A stretch of 64,000 bases of DNA from JACDAN01 sp963827705. Lineage in GTDB: Bacteria > Actinomycetota > Thermoleophilia > Gaiellales > Gaiellaceae. A program made the position numbers and the translations under genes. The notes beneath the pieces are model-generated. The model saw nothing but the letters and a program-made list of their open reading frames with translations, searched no databases and was not told the origin of the DNA. Positions 16,302-24,689 of this stretch are shown one piece after another; the stretch's first letter is position 1, and each line of letters opens with the position of its first letter. The stretch lies in assembly GCA_963827705.1 (NCBI GenBank), contig CAWHBN010000022.1, positions 212,565 through 276,564 of the forward strand. The letters run 5' to 3'.

Positions 16302-16853
16302 CGCGATCAGGGCTTCGGCCACGACTTTCAGGGGCTTCCCGGAGAGCTGGCTCGCTTTCCGCAGCCGCTTGAAGGCGTCCTCTTCGGACAAGCCCTCGCG
16401 GGCCATCAGCAGCCCTTTGGCGCGCTCGATCGCCTTGCGGGCGGCAAGCGCCTCGGCGAGCGAATCCGCCTCCTCCCGCAGCGACGCGAGCTCCTCGTGG
16501 CGGGCCCGCGCGGTCGCGATTGCCGGGAGCAGATCGGCCTCGCGGAACGGCTTCACGAGGTAGCCGAACACTCCGGCCTCGACGGCGCGCGACACGAGCT
16601 CGTCCTGGCCGTAGGCGGTGAGCATCACGATCGGGATCGGCCGCTCCTCGAGGATCGTTCGCGCCGCCTCGATTCCGTCCAGCCGCGGCATCTTCACGTC
16701 GAGGATCGCGAGGTCGGGCTCGTGCTCCCGGGCGAGCTCGACCGCCTCACGCCCGTCGCGCGCCTCGGCGCACACCTCGTGGCCCGACTCCTCCAGCAGG
16801 TTGCGGAGATCGAGCCGGATGATCGTCTCGTCCTCGGCGACCAGGATCCTCAT
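16290..16853 (-). CDS. REC-ANTAR response regulator
   Basis: A 187-residue two-component regulator. The receiver domain (1-120) has the acidic pair E7-D8, phospho-acceptor Asp52 (AILDVKMP) and LVKPF. After a coiled coil, an ANTAR domain (about 130-185) has RKAIERAKGLLMAREGLSEEDAFKRLRKAS. ANTAR domains bind RNA hairpins with A1/G4 hexaloops and prevent transcription termination, often for nitrogen genes. The ATG overlaps the kinase stop (ATGA), so the kinase is its partner. Two glnA leaders in this window carry a matching hexaloop. Confidence 0.93.
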   Translation of the reverse strand: MRILVAEDETIIRLDLRNLLEESGHEVCAEARDGREAVELAREHEPDLAILDVKMPRLDGIEAARTILEERPIPIVMLTAYGQDELVSRAVEAGVFGYLVKPFREADLLPAIATARARHEELASLREEADSLAEALAARKAIERAKGLLMAREGLSEEDAFKRLRKASQLSGKPLKVVAEALIALDA

Positions 16854-18256
16854 GCCGGGAAGACGACCTCCGCCCGCAGGCCGCCGTCGGAGCTCAGGTC
16901 GAGCGTGCCGCGCAGCTCGTCCCGCACGAGTGCCTGGACGATCGACAGGCCGGTCCCCGAGGGCTCGTCCGCGATCCCGGCTCCGTCGTCGGCGATTGCG
17001 AGCACGACGTTGCCGTCGCTGCGTCCGAGCTCGACGCGCACCGAGTCGCCGCCGTGCTCGAGCGCGTTCTGGAGCAGCTCGCTGAAGACGAGCGCCAGCG
17101 CGGTCGCCCGGTTGCCGGCGAGCGACACCGGCTCGAGCGCGGTCTCGACGCGCTTGCCGGTCCCGAGCCCCTGGACGAGCATCGCCCGGAGTCGGTCCAG
17201 CAGCTCGTCGAGGTCGACGTCGTCGTGGCGGCTCTCCGTCAGCACCTCGTGGACGGCAGCTATCGCGAGGATCCTGTTCGCCGAATCGTCGAGCGCCTTC
17301 CGTGGGTCGACCTGCTCGCCGGAGCGCGCCTGGAGCCGTAGGAGCGACGCCACGGTCTGAAGGTTGTTCTTGACGCGGTGGTGGATCTCCTGGGCGAGGA
17401 CACTGCGCATCACGGCCCGGCCATGCTCGAGCGCGACGGCGGCGTGGTTCGCGATCGAGGAAAGGAGGGCGCGCTCCTGCTCCGTGAACGGCGTGTCCCG
17501 GTCGCAGACGAGCTCGCCGATCTGCCGGCCCTTCCAGCGGAGCGGGATCCTGATCGCGTGCTCGGCAGCACGGCCCTCGGGCCAGGCGATGTTCCCGTCC
17601 TCGAGGACGAGTGCAGCGCCGGCCGCGCCGACAGCGTCCACCGTGGTCTGCACGATCGCCTCCAGCGACTCCTCCAGGTAGAGGGACTCGGAGACCGCCT
17701 CGGAGATGCGCGCCAGCGCCTCCAGCTCGCCGACCCGTCGCTGGGCCTCGCTGTAGAGCTTCGCGTGCTCGATCGTCTGAGCGACCTGGGCGGCGATCGC
17801 GAGCAGCAGCTCGATCTCCTCGCCGGTGAACTCTCGCGGCTCGACCGTGCGGACGTTCAGTGCTCCGGCGAGCTTCTCCCGCGCGAGGATCGGGACGGCG
17901 AGGATCGACTCGTACTGGTCCTCCGGGAGGTTCGGGAAGCCCTTGAAGCGGGGGTCGAGGTGCGCCTGGGCCGGGAGCGCGATCGGCCTTCGCTCGGCGG
18001 CCGCGGTGCCGGTTATTCCCTCGCCGGGCCGCATCCGCGGTCGTCGCGTCATCGCCTCGACCGAGGTGCCTTGCGTGGCGCGCAGGACGAGCTCGTCGGC
18101 GCCCTCGTCATAGAGGTAGACGAAGCACGCGTCGGTGTCGAGCGCCTCGGCGACCTTGCGCGCGACGAGCGAGAGCACCTCCTCGAGGTCGAGCGTCGAG
18201 TTGACGGCCGCGATGCTCTCCGTGAGCAGCTGCAGATGCCGCTCGGAGGCGTTCAC
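16850..18256 (-). CDS. GAF-domain sensor histidine kinase (HisKA_2)
   Basis: A soluble kinase of about 468 residues with no membrane helix. Two GAF domains (first about 1-150, second about 180-300) bind unknown small ligands. The HisKA_2 dimerisation/phosphorylation box is EIHHRVKNNLQTVASLLRLQ, and the HATPase domain has FSELLQNALEHGG and ADDGAGI with SGTGLSIVQ. HisKA_2 kinases typically pair with ANTAR regulators, as here. I chose the GTG at 18256 (MNASERHLQLLTE); an ATG at 18298 would add 14 residues. Confidence 0.9.
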   Translation of the reverse strand: MNASERHLQLLTESIAAVNSTLDLEEVLSLVARKVAEALDTDACFVYLYDEGADELVLRATQGTSVEAMTRRPRMRPGEGITGTAAAERRPIALPAQAHLDPRFKGFPNLPEDQYESILAVPILAREKLAGALNVRTVEPREFTGEEIELLLAIAAQVAQTIEHAKLYSEAQRRVGELEALARISEAVSESLYLEESLEAIVQTTVDAVGAAGAALVLEDGNIAWPEGRAAEHAIRIPLRWKGRQIGELVCDRDTPFTEQERALLSSIANHAAVALEHGRAVMRSVLAQEIHHRVKNNLQTVASLLRLQARSGEQVDPRKALDDSANRILAIAAVHEVLTESRHDDVDLDELLDRLRAMLVQGLGTGKRVETALEPVSLAGNRATALALVFSELLQNALEHGGDSVRVELGRSDGNVVLAIADDGAGIADEPSGTGLSIVQALVRDELRGTLDLSSDGGLRAEVVFPA

Positions 18257-18384
18257 ACGCCGATTGTAGAAGCGCACGGTTTGTTGAAGATGGCACAAGG
18301 CTGTGGGAAGATTCCTGGCACCCGACGCGTCAAGAGAAATGACAGTGGCGCCAGCCTGGCGCCCTGAGAGAAGGGAGCGGCCCT

Positions 18385-19305
18385 ATGGAGCAGATATCCG
18401 CGCGAGCAGCACTCGTGCCTGCTTCCGATCTCGGCGATGGTCTCACTACGACCATTCCACGGTCGGACATCCAGGCCGTTCTCGCTGCGGAAGAGGAGCC
18501 GATCGAGCTTGTTCTCGACATCACTCGCTTTTCCGACGGCGAGGCGGCCGCGACCCGGGAGATCTCGGTGGCGTGGGAGCGCACCGACCTCGAGCAGCTG
18601 CTGAGCGGGGCGCAGGGCGACGACATCGTCCTGACCTTCGACCGCGAAGCTCTGGGACGGGCGACCGACGATGTCGAGGCGCACGGCTTGCGGGAGACAG
18701 CCCTCGTTCTGGCTGTCGCCGCGACCGCTGTCGCCGGTGGTGCGGCGAGTGCCGCGGCTGAGCCGGGAGCGTCCTACGGCGGGACCACTCCGATCGTCCA
18801 GTCGACGAGTCCGGACGATCGTGCCTTCGCACGCGGCGAGGTCGCGACGGGGGACGGCGTTGCCGCCGATGACCGCGCGTTCGCGCGGGTTGCCCCGCCG
18901 GCAATGAGCCCGGACGATCGTGCTCTTCCGCGCACGACACCGGTTGCGGCACCGGAGCCTGGCGTGAGCCCGGACGATCGTGCTCTTCCGCGCGTCACGC
19001 CGGTTGCGGCACCGGAACCAGGCGTGAGCCCGGACGATCGCGCACTTCCGCGGGTTGAGCCGCCGCAGATGAGCCCAGACGATCGGGCACTTCCGCGGGT
19101 TGAGCCGCCGCAGATGAGCCCGGACGACCGTGCACTTCCGCGCACGGATCCGGTCGCAACGACGGGAGGCACGGTGTCGGACCCGAGCACCTTCTCGGTG
19201 CCTGGTCCCGAGACCGTCGGCGTCATCGCGGCGATCGCACTGATGATCACCGGCGCGTACTTCCTCGTCGGCACCGACCGGCGGCGGATGCGGCCGGCCT
19301 CATAG
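18385..19305 (+). CDS. Two-helix membrane protein with seven SPDDRA repeats
   Basis: A 306-residue protein of unknown function. Residues 1-105 form an acidic domain (DLGDGLTTTIPRSDIQAVL). A hydrophobic segment near 107-127 is followed by an extended region with seven nine-residue repeats, consensus SPDDRALPR. It ends in a second helix (VGVIAAIALMITGAYFLVG) and a basic tail. The repeats differ at DNA level, so they are not a very recent expansion. The ribosome site GGGAG is good. It diverges from the GAF kinase gene and may belong to the same stimulus, but nothing shows that directly. Confidence 0.75.
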   Translation: MEQISARAALVPASDLGDGLTTTIPRSDIQAVLAAEEEPIELVLDITRFSDGEAAATREISVAWERTDLEQLLSGAQGDDIVLTFDREALGRATDDVEAHGLRETALVLAVAATAVAGGAASAAAEPGASYGGTTPIVQSTSPDDRAFARGEVATGDGVAADDRAFARVAPPAMSPDDRALPRTTPVAAPEPGVSPDDRALPRVTPVAAPEPGVSPDDRALPRVEPPQMSPDDRALPRVEPPQMSPDDRALPRTDPVATTGGTVSDPSTFSVPGPETVGVIAAIALMITGAYFLVGTDRRRMRPAS

Positions 19306-19315
19306 ACCCGTAGAC

Positions 19316-19345
19316 GGGGGCGTCGCCTCGCGCGGTGGCGTCCCC
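19316..19345 (+). terminator. GC-rich hairpin after the repeat-protein gene
   Basis: GGGGGCGTCGCC (19316-19327) pairs with GGTGGCGTCCCC (19334-19345) over 12 bp including three G·U pairs, with loop TCGCGC. It starts 10 bases after the stop codon. There is no U-run. Confidence 0.5.
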
Positions 19346-19389
19346 GGCTGCGATCCCGCGCGCGACACCGCTTACAAAGTCCTTACCCA

Positions 19390-19425
19390 TGTCAACGGAA
19401 ATCGTTGACAGCAGAGGCGTACGTT
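19390..19425 (+). promoter_or_regulatory. Inverted-repeat operator and -10 box
   Basis: TGTCAACG (19390-19397) and CGTTGACA (19403-19410) form a perfect 8-bp inverted repeat with a 5-bp spacer, the shape of a dimeric regulator site. TACGTT (19420-19425) lies 7 bases before the ATG at 19433 and could be a -10 box. The operator would sit at about the -20 to -35 position. Confidence 0.45.
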
Positions 19426-19432
19426 TCACTCC

Positions 19433-19696
19433 ATGAGTGAGGCGCTGCCCGTCCTCCCCGACCTCAGCCAGACGATCGGCTACCTGGTCGCGGATGCGAG
19501 GGGCAGGGTCGTCGGCCGCGTCGAGTGCCCGATGTACGGCACCGCCCGCGACATTCCCGACGCCCTCTCCGTCCGGTCCGGCTTCCTCTCGCGGCGCCGG
19601 CGACTCGTCCCGGCCGCGACGATCGAGGAGATCGACCGCTCGAGCGGCGTCGTGGGCCTGAAGGTCGAGCGCGAGTCGATTCGCGCGTTTCTCTAG
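19433..19696 (+). CDS. Small PRC-barrel-like protein
   Basis: An 87-residue protein of β-strand character. IGYLVADARGRVVGRVECP, LVPAATIEEIDRSSGVVGLKV and the terminal arginine-containing strand resemble a PRC-barrel domain, a fold used in RNA-processing and membrane-associated adaptors. There is no signal peptide. It is alone on its strand, ending before a bidirectional terminator shared with glnA. The role is unknown. Confidence 0.65.
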   Translation: MSEALPVLPDLSQTIGYLVADARGRVVGRVECPMYGTARDIPDALSVRSGFLSRRRRLVPAATIEEIDRSSGVVGLKVERESIRAFL

Positions 19697-19770
19697 AAAC
19701 GCGGACGGAAAACATCCACAATGGTCAGGTGTCCCGCCCTGCCTGCGGCGGGTGGGACGTACTGACGGCC

Positions 19771-19802
19771 GACCGCGAGCTGCGTTTGCAGCTCGCGGTC
19801 GT
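19771..19802. terminator. Bidirectional terminator hairpin
   Basis: A perfect 14-bp stem CGACCGCGAGCTGC (19771-19784)/GCAGCTCGCGGTCG (19789-19802) with loop GTTT. It lies between the converging PRC-barrel-like gene and glnA, 7 bases past the glnA stop. It can form on either strand. Confidence 0.75.
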
Positions 19803-19809
19803 TGTGGCC

Positions 19810-21174
19810 TCAAAGCACAGGGAGATAGCGCTCCAGCTCCCACGATGTGAGCTGAACGCGGTACTCGTCCCACTCCTTCCGCTTGAGCTCGATGTAGCGG
19901 TCGAAGATGTGGCGGCCCAGCGCCTGCTTCGCCAGCTCCGAATGCGCGAGCTCGTCGATCGCCTCACCGAGCGTCTCCGGTAGCGCAACGATGCCGCGCT
20001 CCTCCCGCTGCTCGGGCGTCAGGTGGTAGAGGTTGGTCTCCATCGGCTCGGGCAGCTCGTAGCCGCGCTCGATCCCCTCGAGCCCCGCATGGAGCAGCGC
20101 GGCGAAGGTGAGGTACGGATTGCAGGCCGGGTCCGGGCACCGGATCTCCGCTCGCGTCGCCTCCTCCGAGCCCGGCTTGTAGAGCGGGATCCGAATCAGG
20201 GCCGAGCGGTTCCGCTGCGACCAGGCGACGTAGACCGGCGCCTCATAGCCCGGCACGAGCCGCTTGTACGAGTTGACCCACTGCGCGAAGACGCCTGCGA
20301 TCTCACGCGCATGTCGCAGCTGTCCGGCGATGAAGGCCTTGCCCGTGTCGGACAGGTGCCACTTGTCCTCCTCGTCGAAGAACTGGTTCCGGCCGTCCGT
20401 GAAGAGCGACATGTGCGTGTGCATGCCGGAGCCGTTCTCGCCGAAGATCGGCTTCGGCATGAAGGTTGCGTGGAAGCCGGCCTTCTTCGCGATCTCCTTG
20501 ACGATCAGGCGGTACGTGATCGTGTGGTCGGCCATCTCGAGCGCCGGCGCGAAGCGCATGTCGATCTCGTGCTGGGACGGCCCCACCTCGTGGTGGACGT
20601 ACTCGATCGGGATTCCCATCGACTCGAGCGCGCGGACGGTCTCCTGTCTGAGCTCACTCGCGGCGTCCATCGTCGTCATCGCGAAGTAGCCGCCTTCGTC
20701 GAGGGTCTCGGTGCCCTTTGCGTCCTTGAAGAGGAAGTACTCGAGCTCGGGGCCGACGTTGAACGTGTCGAAGCCCATGCCCTTCATCCGCTCGAGCGCG
20801 CGGCGGAGGACGTAGCGCGGGTCGCCCTCGTAGGGCTCGCCGTCGGGCGTGACGACGTCGCAGATCATCCTGGCGACCTTGGTCTCACCCTCGCGCCAGG
20901 GCATCAGCTGGAACGTGCGCGGGTCGGGGATCGCGACCATGTCGGACTCCTCGATCGCGTTGAAGCCGGTGATCGACGAGCCGTCGAAGCCCATCCCGTC
21001 GTCGAGGGCGTCCTCCATCTCCGCCGGGGTGACCGCGAAGCTCTTCAGGTGTCCCTCGAGATCGGTGAACCAGAGCAGGAGGAACTCCACGCCCTCGTCC
21101 TTGATCCGCTTCAGGACCTCCTTGCGGTCCTCCGTGCTCGACGTCGCTCTCGGCTTGCTCTCGACCTGCGCCAT
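19810..21174 (-). CDS. glnA: Glutamine synthetase type I (alpha-like)
   Basis: Makes glutamine from glutamate, ammonia and ATP. The 454-residue protein has the N-terminal FTDLEGHLKSFAV and MGFDGSSI, the ATP-site FMPKPIFGENGSGMH, and NRSALIRIP. It lacks the roughly 25-residue insertion of GSI-beta and so fits the shorter GSI-alpha class, which is not adenylylated. The ribosome site AGGAGG lies 7 bases before the ATG. Upstream is a leader with a terminator and hexaloop hairpin nearly identical to that of the second synthetase at 27865. Confidence 0.94.
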   Translation of the reverse strand: MAQVESKPRATSSTEDRKEVLKRIKDEGVEFLLLWFTDLEGHLKSFAVTPAEMEDALDDGMGFDGSSITGFNAIEESDMVAIPDPRTFQLMPWREGETKVARMICDVVTPDGEPYEGDPRYVLRRALERMKGMGFDTFNVGPELEYFLFKDAKGTETLDEGGYFAMTTMDAASELRQETVRALESMGIPIEYVHHEVGPSQHEIDMRFAPALEMADHTITYRLIVKEIAKKAGFHATFMPKPIFGENGSGMHTHMSLFTDGRNQFFDEEDKWHLSDTGKAFIAGQLRHAREIAGVFAQWVNSYKRLVPGYEAPVYVAWSQRNRSALIRIPLYKPGSEEATRAEIRCPDPACNPYLTFAALLHAGLEGIERGYELPEPMETNLYHLTPEQREERGIVALPETLGEAIDELAHSELAKQALGRHIFDRYIELKRKEWDEYRVQLTSWELERYLPVL

Positions 21175-21195
21175 GAAACTGCCTCCTTAAATGCG

Positions 21196-21247
21196 AAAAG
21201 CCTCGGGCAGAGGCCCGAGGCTCCATTGCCTCCGTGCCCGCACGAGA
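21196..21247 (-). promoter_or_regulatory. glnA leader: hexaloop hairpin overlapping a terminator
   Basis: In mRNA order: a small hairpin CGTG/CACG with loop CGGG (21244-21233), then GAGGC-AATGGA-GCCTC (21232-21217). A perfect 9-bp terminator stem GCCTCGGGC (21221-21213)/GCCCGAGGC (21208-21200) with loop CTCT and TTTT (21199-21196) follows. The GCCTC arm is shared, so the hexaloop hairpin and the terminator exclude each other. The 16-base hexaloop hairpin is identical in the leader at 27801-27816. The loop has A at position 1 and G at position 4, as in ANTAR-bound RNAs. Confidence 0.75.
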
Positions 21248-22570
21248 CTACTGGCCTGGTCGGGCTCCCGCAAGTGCTCCGTCGGGTTCCTCGACAGGCA
21301 CCGCTGTCTCGGTCGGGTCGCTGAGGATCACGCGGCTCGTGTGGCCCGGCGTCTCGGTGTCACGCATGCCCGGCAGGAAGTAGAAGACCACGGTCAGAGC
21401 GCTCGCGCCGAAGCCTGCGATCAGCAGCACGGTGTTCACGCCGAGCCAGCCGGCGATCGGGCCGGTGACCGCGAACGAGAGTGGAACGAGTCCGAAGGAG
21501 AGCAGCCAGTCCACGCTCTTGACGCGGCCGAGGAGCGCTGCCGGCACCACCCGCTGCATCAGCGTCACCCACACGATCAACCCGGCCGCCCAGCAGCCTT
21601 CACCCGCAAACGAGATCGCCATCGCCTGCCAGGGAACACCGGCGAACGCGTAGGCGGCGATCTGAAGGCAGGCAATCATCCAGAGTGCGTACATGAACGT
21701 GATGTGCCGACGCGGGAGGCCGATCTGGCCCACGACGAGCGAGACGAGGATCGCACCGAGGCCGCCCGCGGCGAAGACGAGGCCGAGGTCGCCGGCGTCG
21801 CCGCCGAGGTCGTTGCGAACGAGATACGGCATCAGCACCGTGAACGGCCCGTAGACCAGGAAGACGGCGACGAGGGCCCAGCCCAGCGTGCCCCAGAGCC
21901 ACACGGTCCGGCGGACGAATCGGAGGCCTTCCATGATGTCCCGGCGCATCGAGGTAGGCCCGTCCGACTGCGCCTTGGCCGCCTGAGGGCGGAGGAGCAG
22001 CAGCATCGCGATCCCGAACGCGAACGTCGCGGCGTCGACGAAGAACGCGGTCCCGACGCCGAGGGAGTGGACGACGAGGCCGCCCAGCGCCGGCCCGATG
22101 AACGCGAACGCAGCCTGCCTCACGAACTGCGACAGCGAGTTCGCCTGGACGAGCAGGTGCCTGGGGACGAGGTCGGGGACGATCGCGCTCGCCGCGGGCC
22201 CCTGGAAAGCCTGGCCGGCGCCGAAGAAGACCGAGATCACGAAGATGTGCCAGAGCTCGATGGTCTCCGTGACCGCGAGCAGCCCGAGGGCGGCGACGCA
22301 GGCGCCTCGCAGCGCGCTCGAGAAGATCAGGACCTTCCGGCGCTCGAAGCGGTCGGTGACGACACCGCCGACGAGGACCAGGGCGACGATCGGGATCGTC
22401 TCCGCGACGCCGACGACCGCGAGCGCGGTGGGGGAGTTCCAGAGGTCGAAGACCTGCCACGCGATGGCGACCATGAAGAAGCCGTCGCCGATCAGCGACA
22501 CGGTCCAGCCCAGCCAGAAGAGCGCGAAATCGCGCTCCCGGAGCGGCTGGAGCATCCGGATCCGCCTCAC
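21248..22570 (-). CDS. MFS efflux transporter
   Basis: About 440 residues and twelve hydrophobic segments, a drug-efflux MFS protein related to the Bcr/TetA or enterobactin-exporter groups. The loop-2 motif reads GGVVTDRFERRKVLIFSS. I place the start at GTG 22570, which overlaps the stop of the upstream MFS gene (GTGA); an internal ATG at 22555 would remove five residues. It is the last gene of a minus-strand export cluster and ends within the glnA leader region. Substrate unknown. Confidence 0.85.
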   Translation of the reverse strand: MRRIRMLQPLRERDFALFWLGWTVSLIGDGFFMVAIAWQVFDLWNSPTALAVVGVAETIPIVALVLVGGVVTDRFERRKVLIFSSALRGACVAALGLLAVTETIELWHIFVISVFFGAGQAFQGPAASAIVPDLVPRHLLVQANSLSQFVRQAAFAFIGPALGGLVVHSLGVGTAFFVDAATFAFGIAMLLLLRPQAAKAQSDGPTSMRRDIMEGLRFVRRTVWLWGTLGWALVAVFLVYGPFTVLMPYLVRNDLGGDAGDLGLVFAAGGLGAILVSLVVGQIGLPRRHITFMYALWMIACLQIAAYAFAGVPWQAMAISFAGEGCWAAGLIVWVTLMQRVVPAALLGRVKSVDWLLSFGLVPLSFAVTGPIAGWLGVNTVLLIAGFGASALTVVFYFLPGMRDTETPGHTSRVILSDPTETAVPVEEPDGALAGARPGQ

Positions 22571-23823
22571 GCGGGCGCTTCGGCCTCTTCGAGCTCGGGC
22601 TCGCGGCCGCCATGGCGCAGCGCCCGTAGGAAGAGCGGAATCGCCGGCGTGAGCAGGAGACCGGTCGCGACGAGAGCGGCCCGCAGCGACCCGACCGTCC
22701 CGATCACGCCGATGGCCGGCCCGCCGGCGACTTCGCCGATCGCGTCCGCCTGGCTCGCGATCGAGTTCACCGTGGCGCGCACGCTGGAGTCCTCGACGTT
22801 CTTGTTCAGCCAGGTGACGTAGAGCGGGTCCTTGAGGCGGCGCACGAGCCGCGCGACGAGGTAGGCGACGGCGGCGACCGCAAAGCTCGTGGCGAGCCCG
22901 AAGATCACGATCGAGACGGACAGGACGACGGTCAGCCAGAGCAGCGTGCGGGCCAGCTTCGCGTTGTTCGCGTGCTCGAACCGCGGCACCAGGAACGAGG
23001 TGATCACGATCCCGGCGACGAGGCCGACGATGTTGAAGACGCCGAACCAGACGACCGGGTCCATGCCCCACAGCTCCGGGAGCCCGACGTCCTTGAGCAG
23101 GTGCGCCTCCCACAGTCGGTCGAGGCCCTCGGATGCGGCCCCGGCGAAGAACGTGATGCCGACGATGAGCAGGAGGATGTTGTGCCCGCGCACGAGCTTT
23201 CCGCCCGTGACCGCCGTCGTCCGCATGGCGCGCAGCGGCGACTTGCGCTCCTCCACGGGACGGCGTTGGAAGCCGTGCTCAGGCATGAGGAAGATGCACG
23301 CGATCCCGGTCAGCACCGAGACGATCCCGCCGAAGACGATCCCCGCGCCGAGGTCCCACGTCGCGATCCCGACGCCGAGCGCGGAGCCGGCGATCGCGCC
23401 AAGGTACGAGAACTGGTTCCCGCGCAGGAACACCCGGCCGATCCCCTCCACCCCGTGCTCGTCCGTGATCCACGCCTCCCAGGCGCCGCTCGTGAAGGTG
23501 CCGCCGATCCCTCGCAGGATCACGGCGAGCACGATCACCCAATAGACGGCGACGAGGCCGAAGATCACCAGCGACAGCCCCGCCAGGATCATCCCGATGA
23601 TGATCGAGAGCCGCCTGCTGTAGGTGTCGGCGACGACGCCGGTCGGCACTTCGAAGAGGAAGATCGCGATCTCGCTCACCGTCCCGAGCAGGACGAGCTG
23701 GAGCGGGTTCACGCCGACGTCCTGCACGAGGTAGACCGCCCAGACCGTGAACGCCGCCTGGGCGCCGAGCGTGTCGAAGAACTCCATCCCGTAGAAGACG
23801 CGGGTAGCGTCGAAGCGCCTCAC
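22567..23823 (-). CDS. MFS transporter
   Basis: A 418-residue MFS protein with twelve predicted helices. The N-terminal half has VWAVYLVQDVG and EVPTGVVADTYSRRLSIIIG, the loop-2 signature of drug/H+ antiporters. The GTG start overlaps the stop of the GNAT gene (GTGA), and its own stop overlaps the next start, so at least three genes are translationally coupled. Substrate unknown. Confidence 0.85.
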   Translation of the reverse strand: MRRFDATRVFYGMEFFDTLGAQAAFTVWAVYLVQDVGVNPLQLVLLGTVSEIAIFLFEVPTGVVADTYSRRLSIIIGMILAGLSLVIFGLVAVYWVIVLAVILRGIGGTFTSGAWEAWITDEHGVEGIGRVFLRGNQFSYLGAIAGSALGVGIATWDLGAGIVFGGIVSVLTGIACIFLMPEHGFQRRPVEERKSPLRAMRTTAVTGGKLVRGHNILLLIVGITFFAGAASEGLDRLWEAHLLKDVGLPELWGMDPVVWFGVFNIVGLVAGIVITSFLVPRFEHANNAKLARTLLWLTVVLSVSIVIFGLATSFAVAAVAYLVARLVRRLKDPLYVTWLNKNVEDSSVRATVNSIASQADAIGEVAGGPAIGVIGTVGSLRAALVATGLLLTPAIPLFLRALRHGGREPELEEAEAPA

Positions 23824-24689
23824 AGGGGCCTCGAGACGTTGATCACCGCCGGCCGGGGACGGTAGCCGAGCTTCAGGTTGACGGCCTGCATGGCGGCGTT
23901 TCCGTCCTGCGTCCAGGTCGTCAGCTCGCGGAAGCCGTGCTCGCCGGCCCAGTGGATCAGCGCCTGCTTGAGGGCAGTCGCGATTCCGCGGCCGCGGTGC
24001 GAGCGGAGAACCGCAGTCAGGCCGTGTTCGGCCAGGCCGTCGACGCGCTCCATCAGCGCCGCTGCGCCAACGACACGACCGGCGTCGAGCGCCAGGAACG
24101 TGACAGGCCCGGACACCTCCTCAGCGAGCCATTCCTCGTAGGTCGGGGCTGGGATCGGCGGCGACACGGGCATGTCCGGGTAGCACTCGGCCCAGACCTC
24201 GTACGCCTCTTCGTGGCGGCTCTCGTCGAGCTCCGCCAACTCGATCCCGTCCGGGGAATTCGGCTCGGCTTCGCGCGGACCGACCTCGCGCGAGAGCTCG
24301 ACCTGGCGCTGAGACTCCTCGAAGCCGCGGTTCGTGACCCATGCGATCGAGTCGGGGTCGTCCTCGAAGACCATTCCGGAGACCTGCGGCCGCTCGAGCT
24401 GGGCGGCATGCGCGAAGACGCGGTCGAGAAGCTCCGAGCCGATGCCGCGTCGCCGATGCTCCGGAAGGACGCAAACGACGATCGCAGTGCGCTCGGGCGA
24501 CTGTGAGGGGCCGCAGAATCCAAGGCCCACGACCTCGTCCCCTTCGAGGGCCACGAGGTAGAGACGCTCAGGCTGCCGCTCGAGCCGCCGCTTGACGTCC
24601 TCGATCCTTGTCGGCTCGCGCGGCGTGATCGCGTTCCAGACGTCGCAGTACGCGGCGAGGTCGGCGTCAGTCTCCGCGCGCCGGATCAT
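23820..24689 (-). CDS. Tandem GNAT acetyltransferase
   Basis: A 289-residue protein with two GNAT domains (about 1-140 and 150-289). Acetyl-CoA motifs are EHRRRGIGSELL and SHRGRGIATAL. The start MIRRAETDAD at ATG 24689 overlaps the proper stop of the ABC permease (ATGA). In the given sequence an extra base upstream makes it look fused to that permease; see the permease entry. Two-domain GNATs include antibiotic and mycothiol-type acetyltransferases. Its place in an efflux cassette suggests resistance, but the substrate is unknown. Confidence 0.85.
   Translation of the reverse strand: MIRRAETDADLAAYCDVWNAITPREPTRIEDVKRRLERQPERLYLVALEGDEVVGLGFCGPSQSPERTAIVVCVLPEHRRRGIGSELLDRVFAHAAQLERPQVSGMVFEDDPDSIAWVTNRGFEESQRQVELSREVGPREAEPNSPDGIELAELDESRHEEAYEVWAECYPDMPVSPPIPAPTYEEWLAEEVSGPVTFLALDAGRVVGAAALMERVDGLAEHGLTAVLRSHRGRGIATALKQALIHWAGEHGFRELTTWTQDGNAAMQAVNLKLGYRPRPAVINVSRPL

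Noticed and set aside
18812..19150. CRISPR array or tandem DNA repeat
   Set aside because: The periodic sequence encodes the SPDDRA protein repeats in frame, with DNA differences at third positions and no spacer structure.
19405..19410. TTGACA as a -35 promoter box
   Set aside because: The nearest -10-like box (TACGTT, 19420) is only 9 bases away, too close. The word is better explained as half of the inverted repeat.
21196..21247. Known glutamine (glnA) riboswitch
   Set aside because: I could not find the conserved core I associate with that class. The conserved part here is a short hexaloop hairpin plus a terminator.
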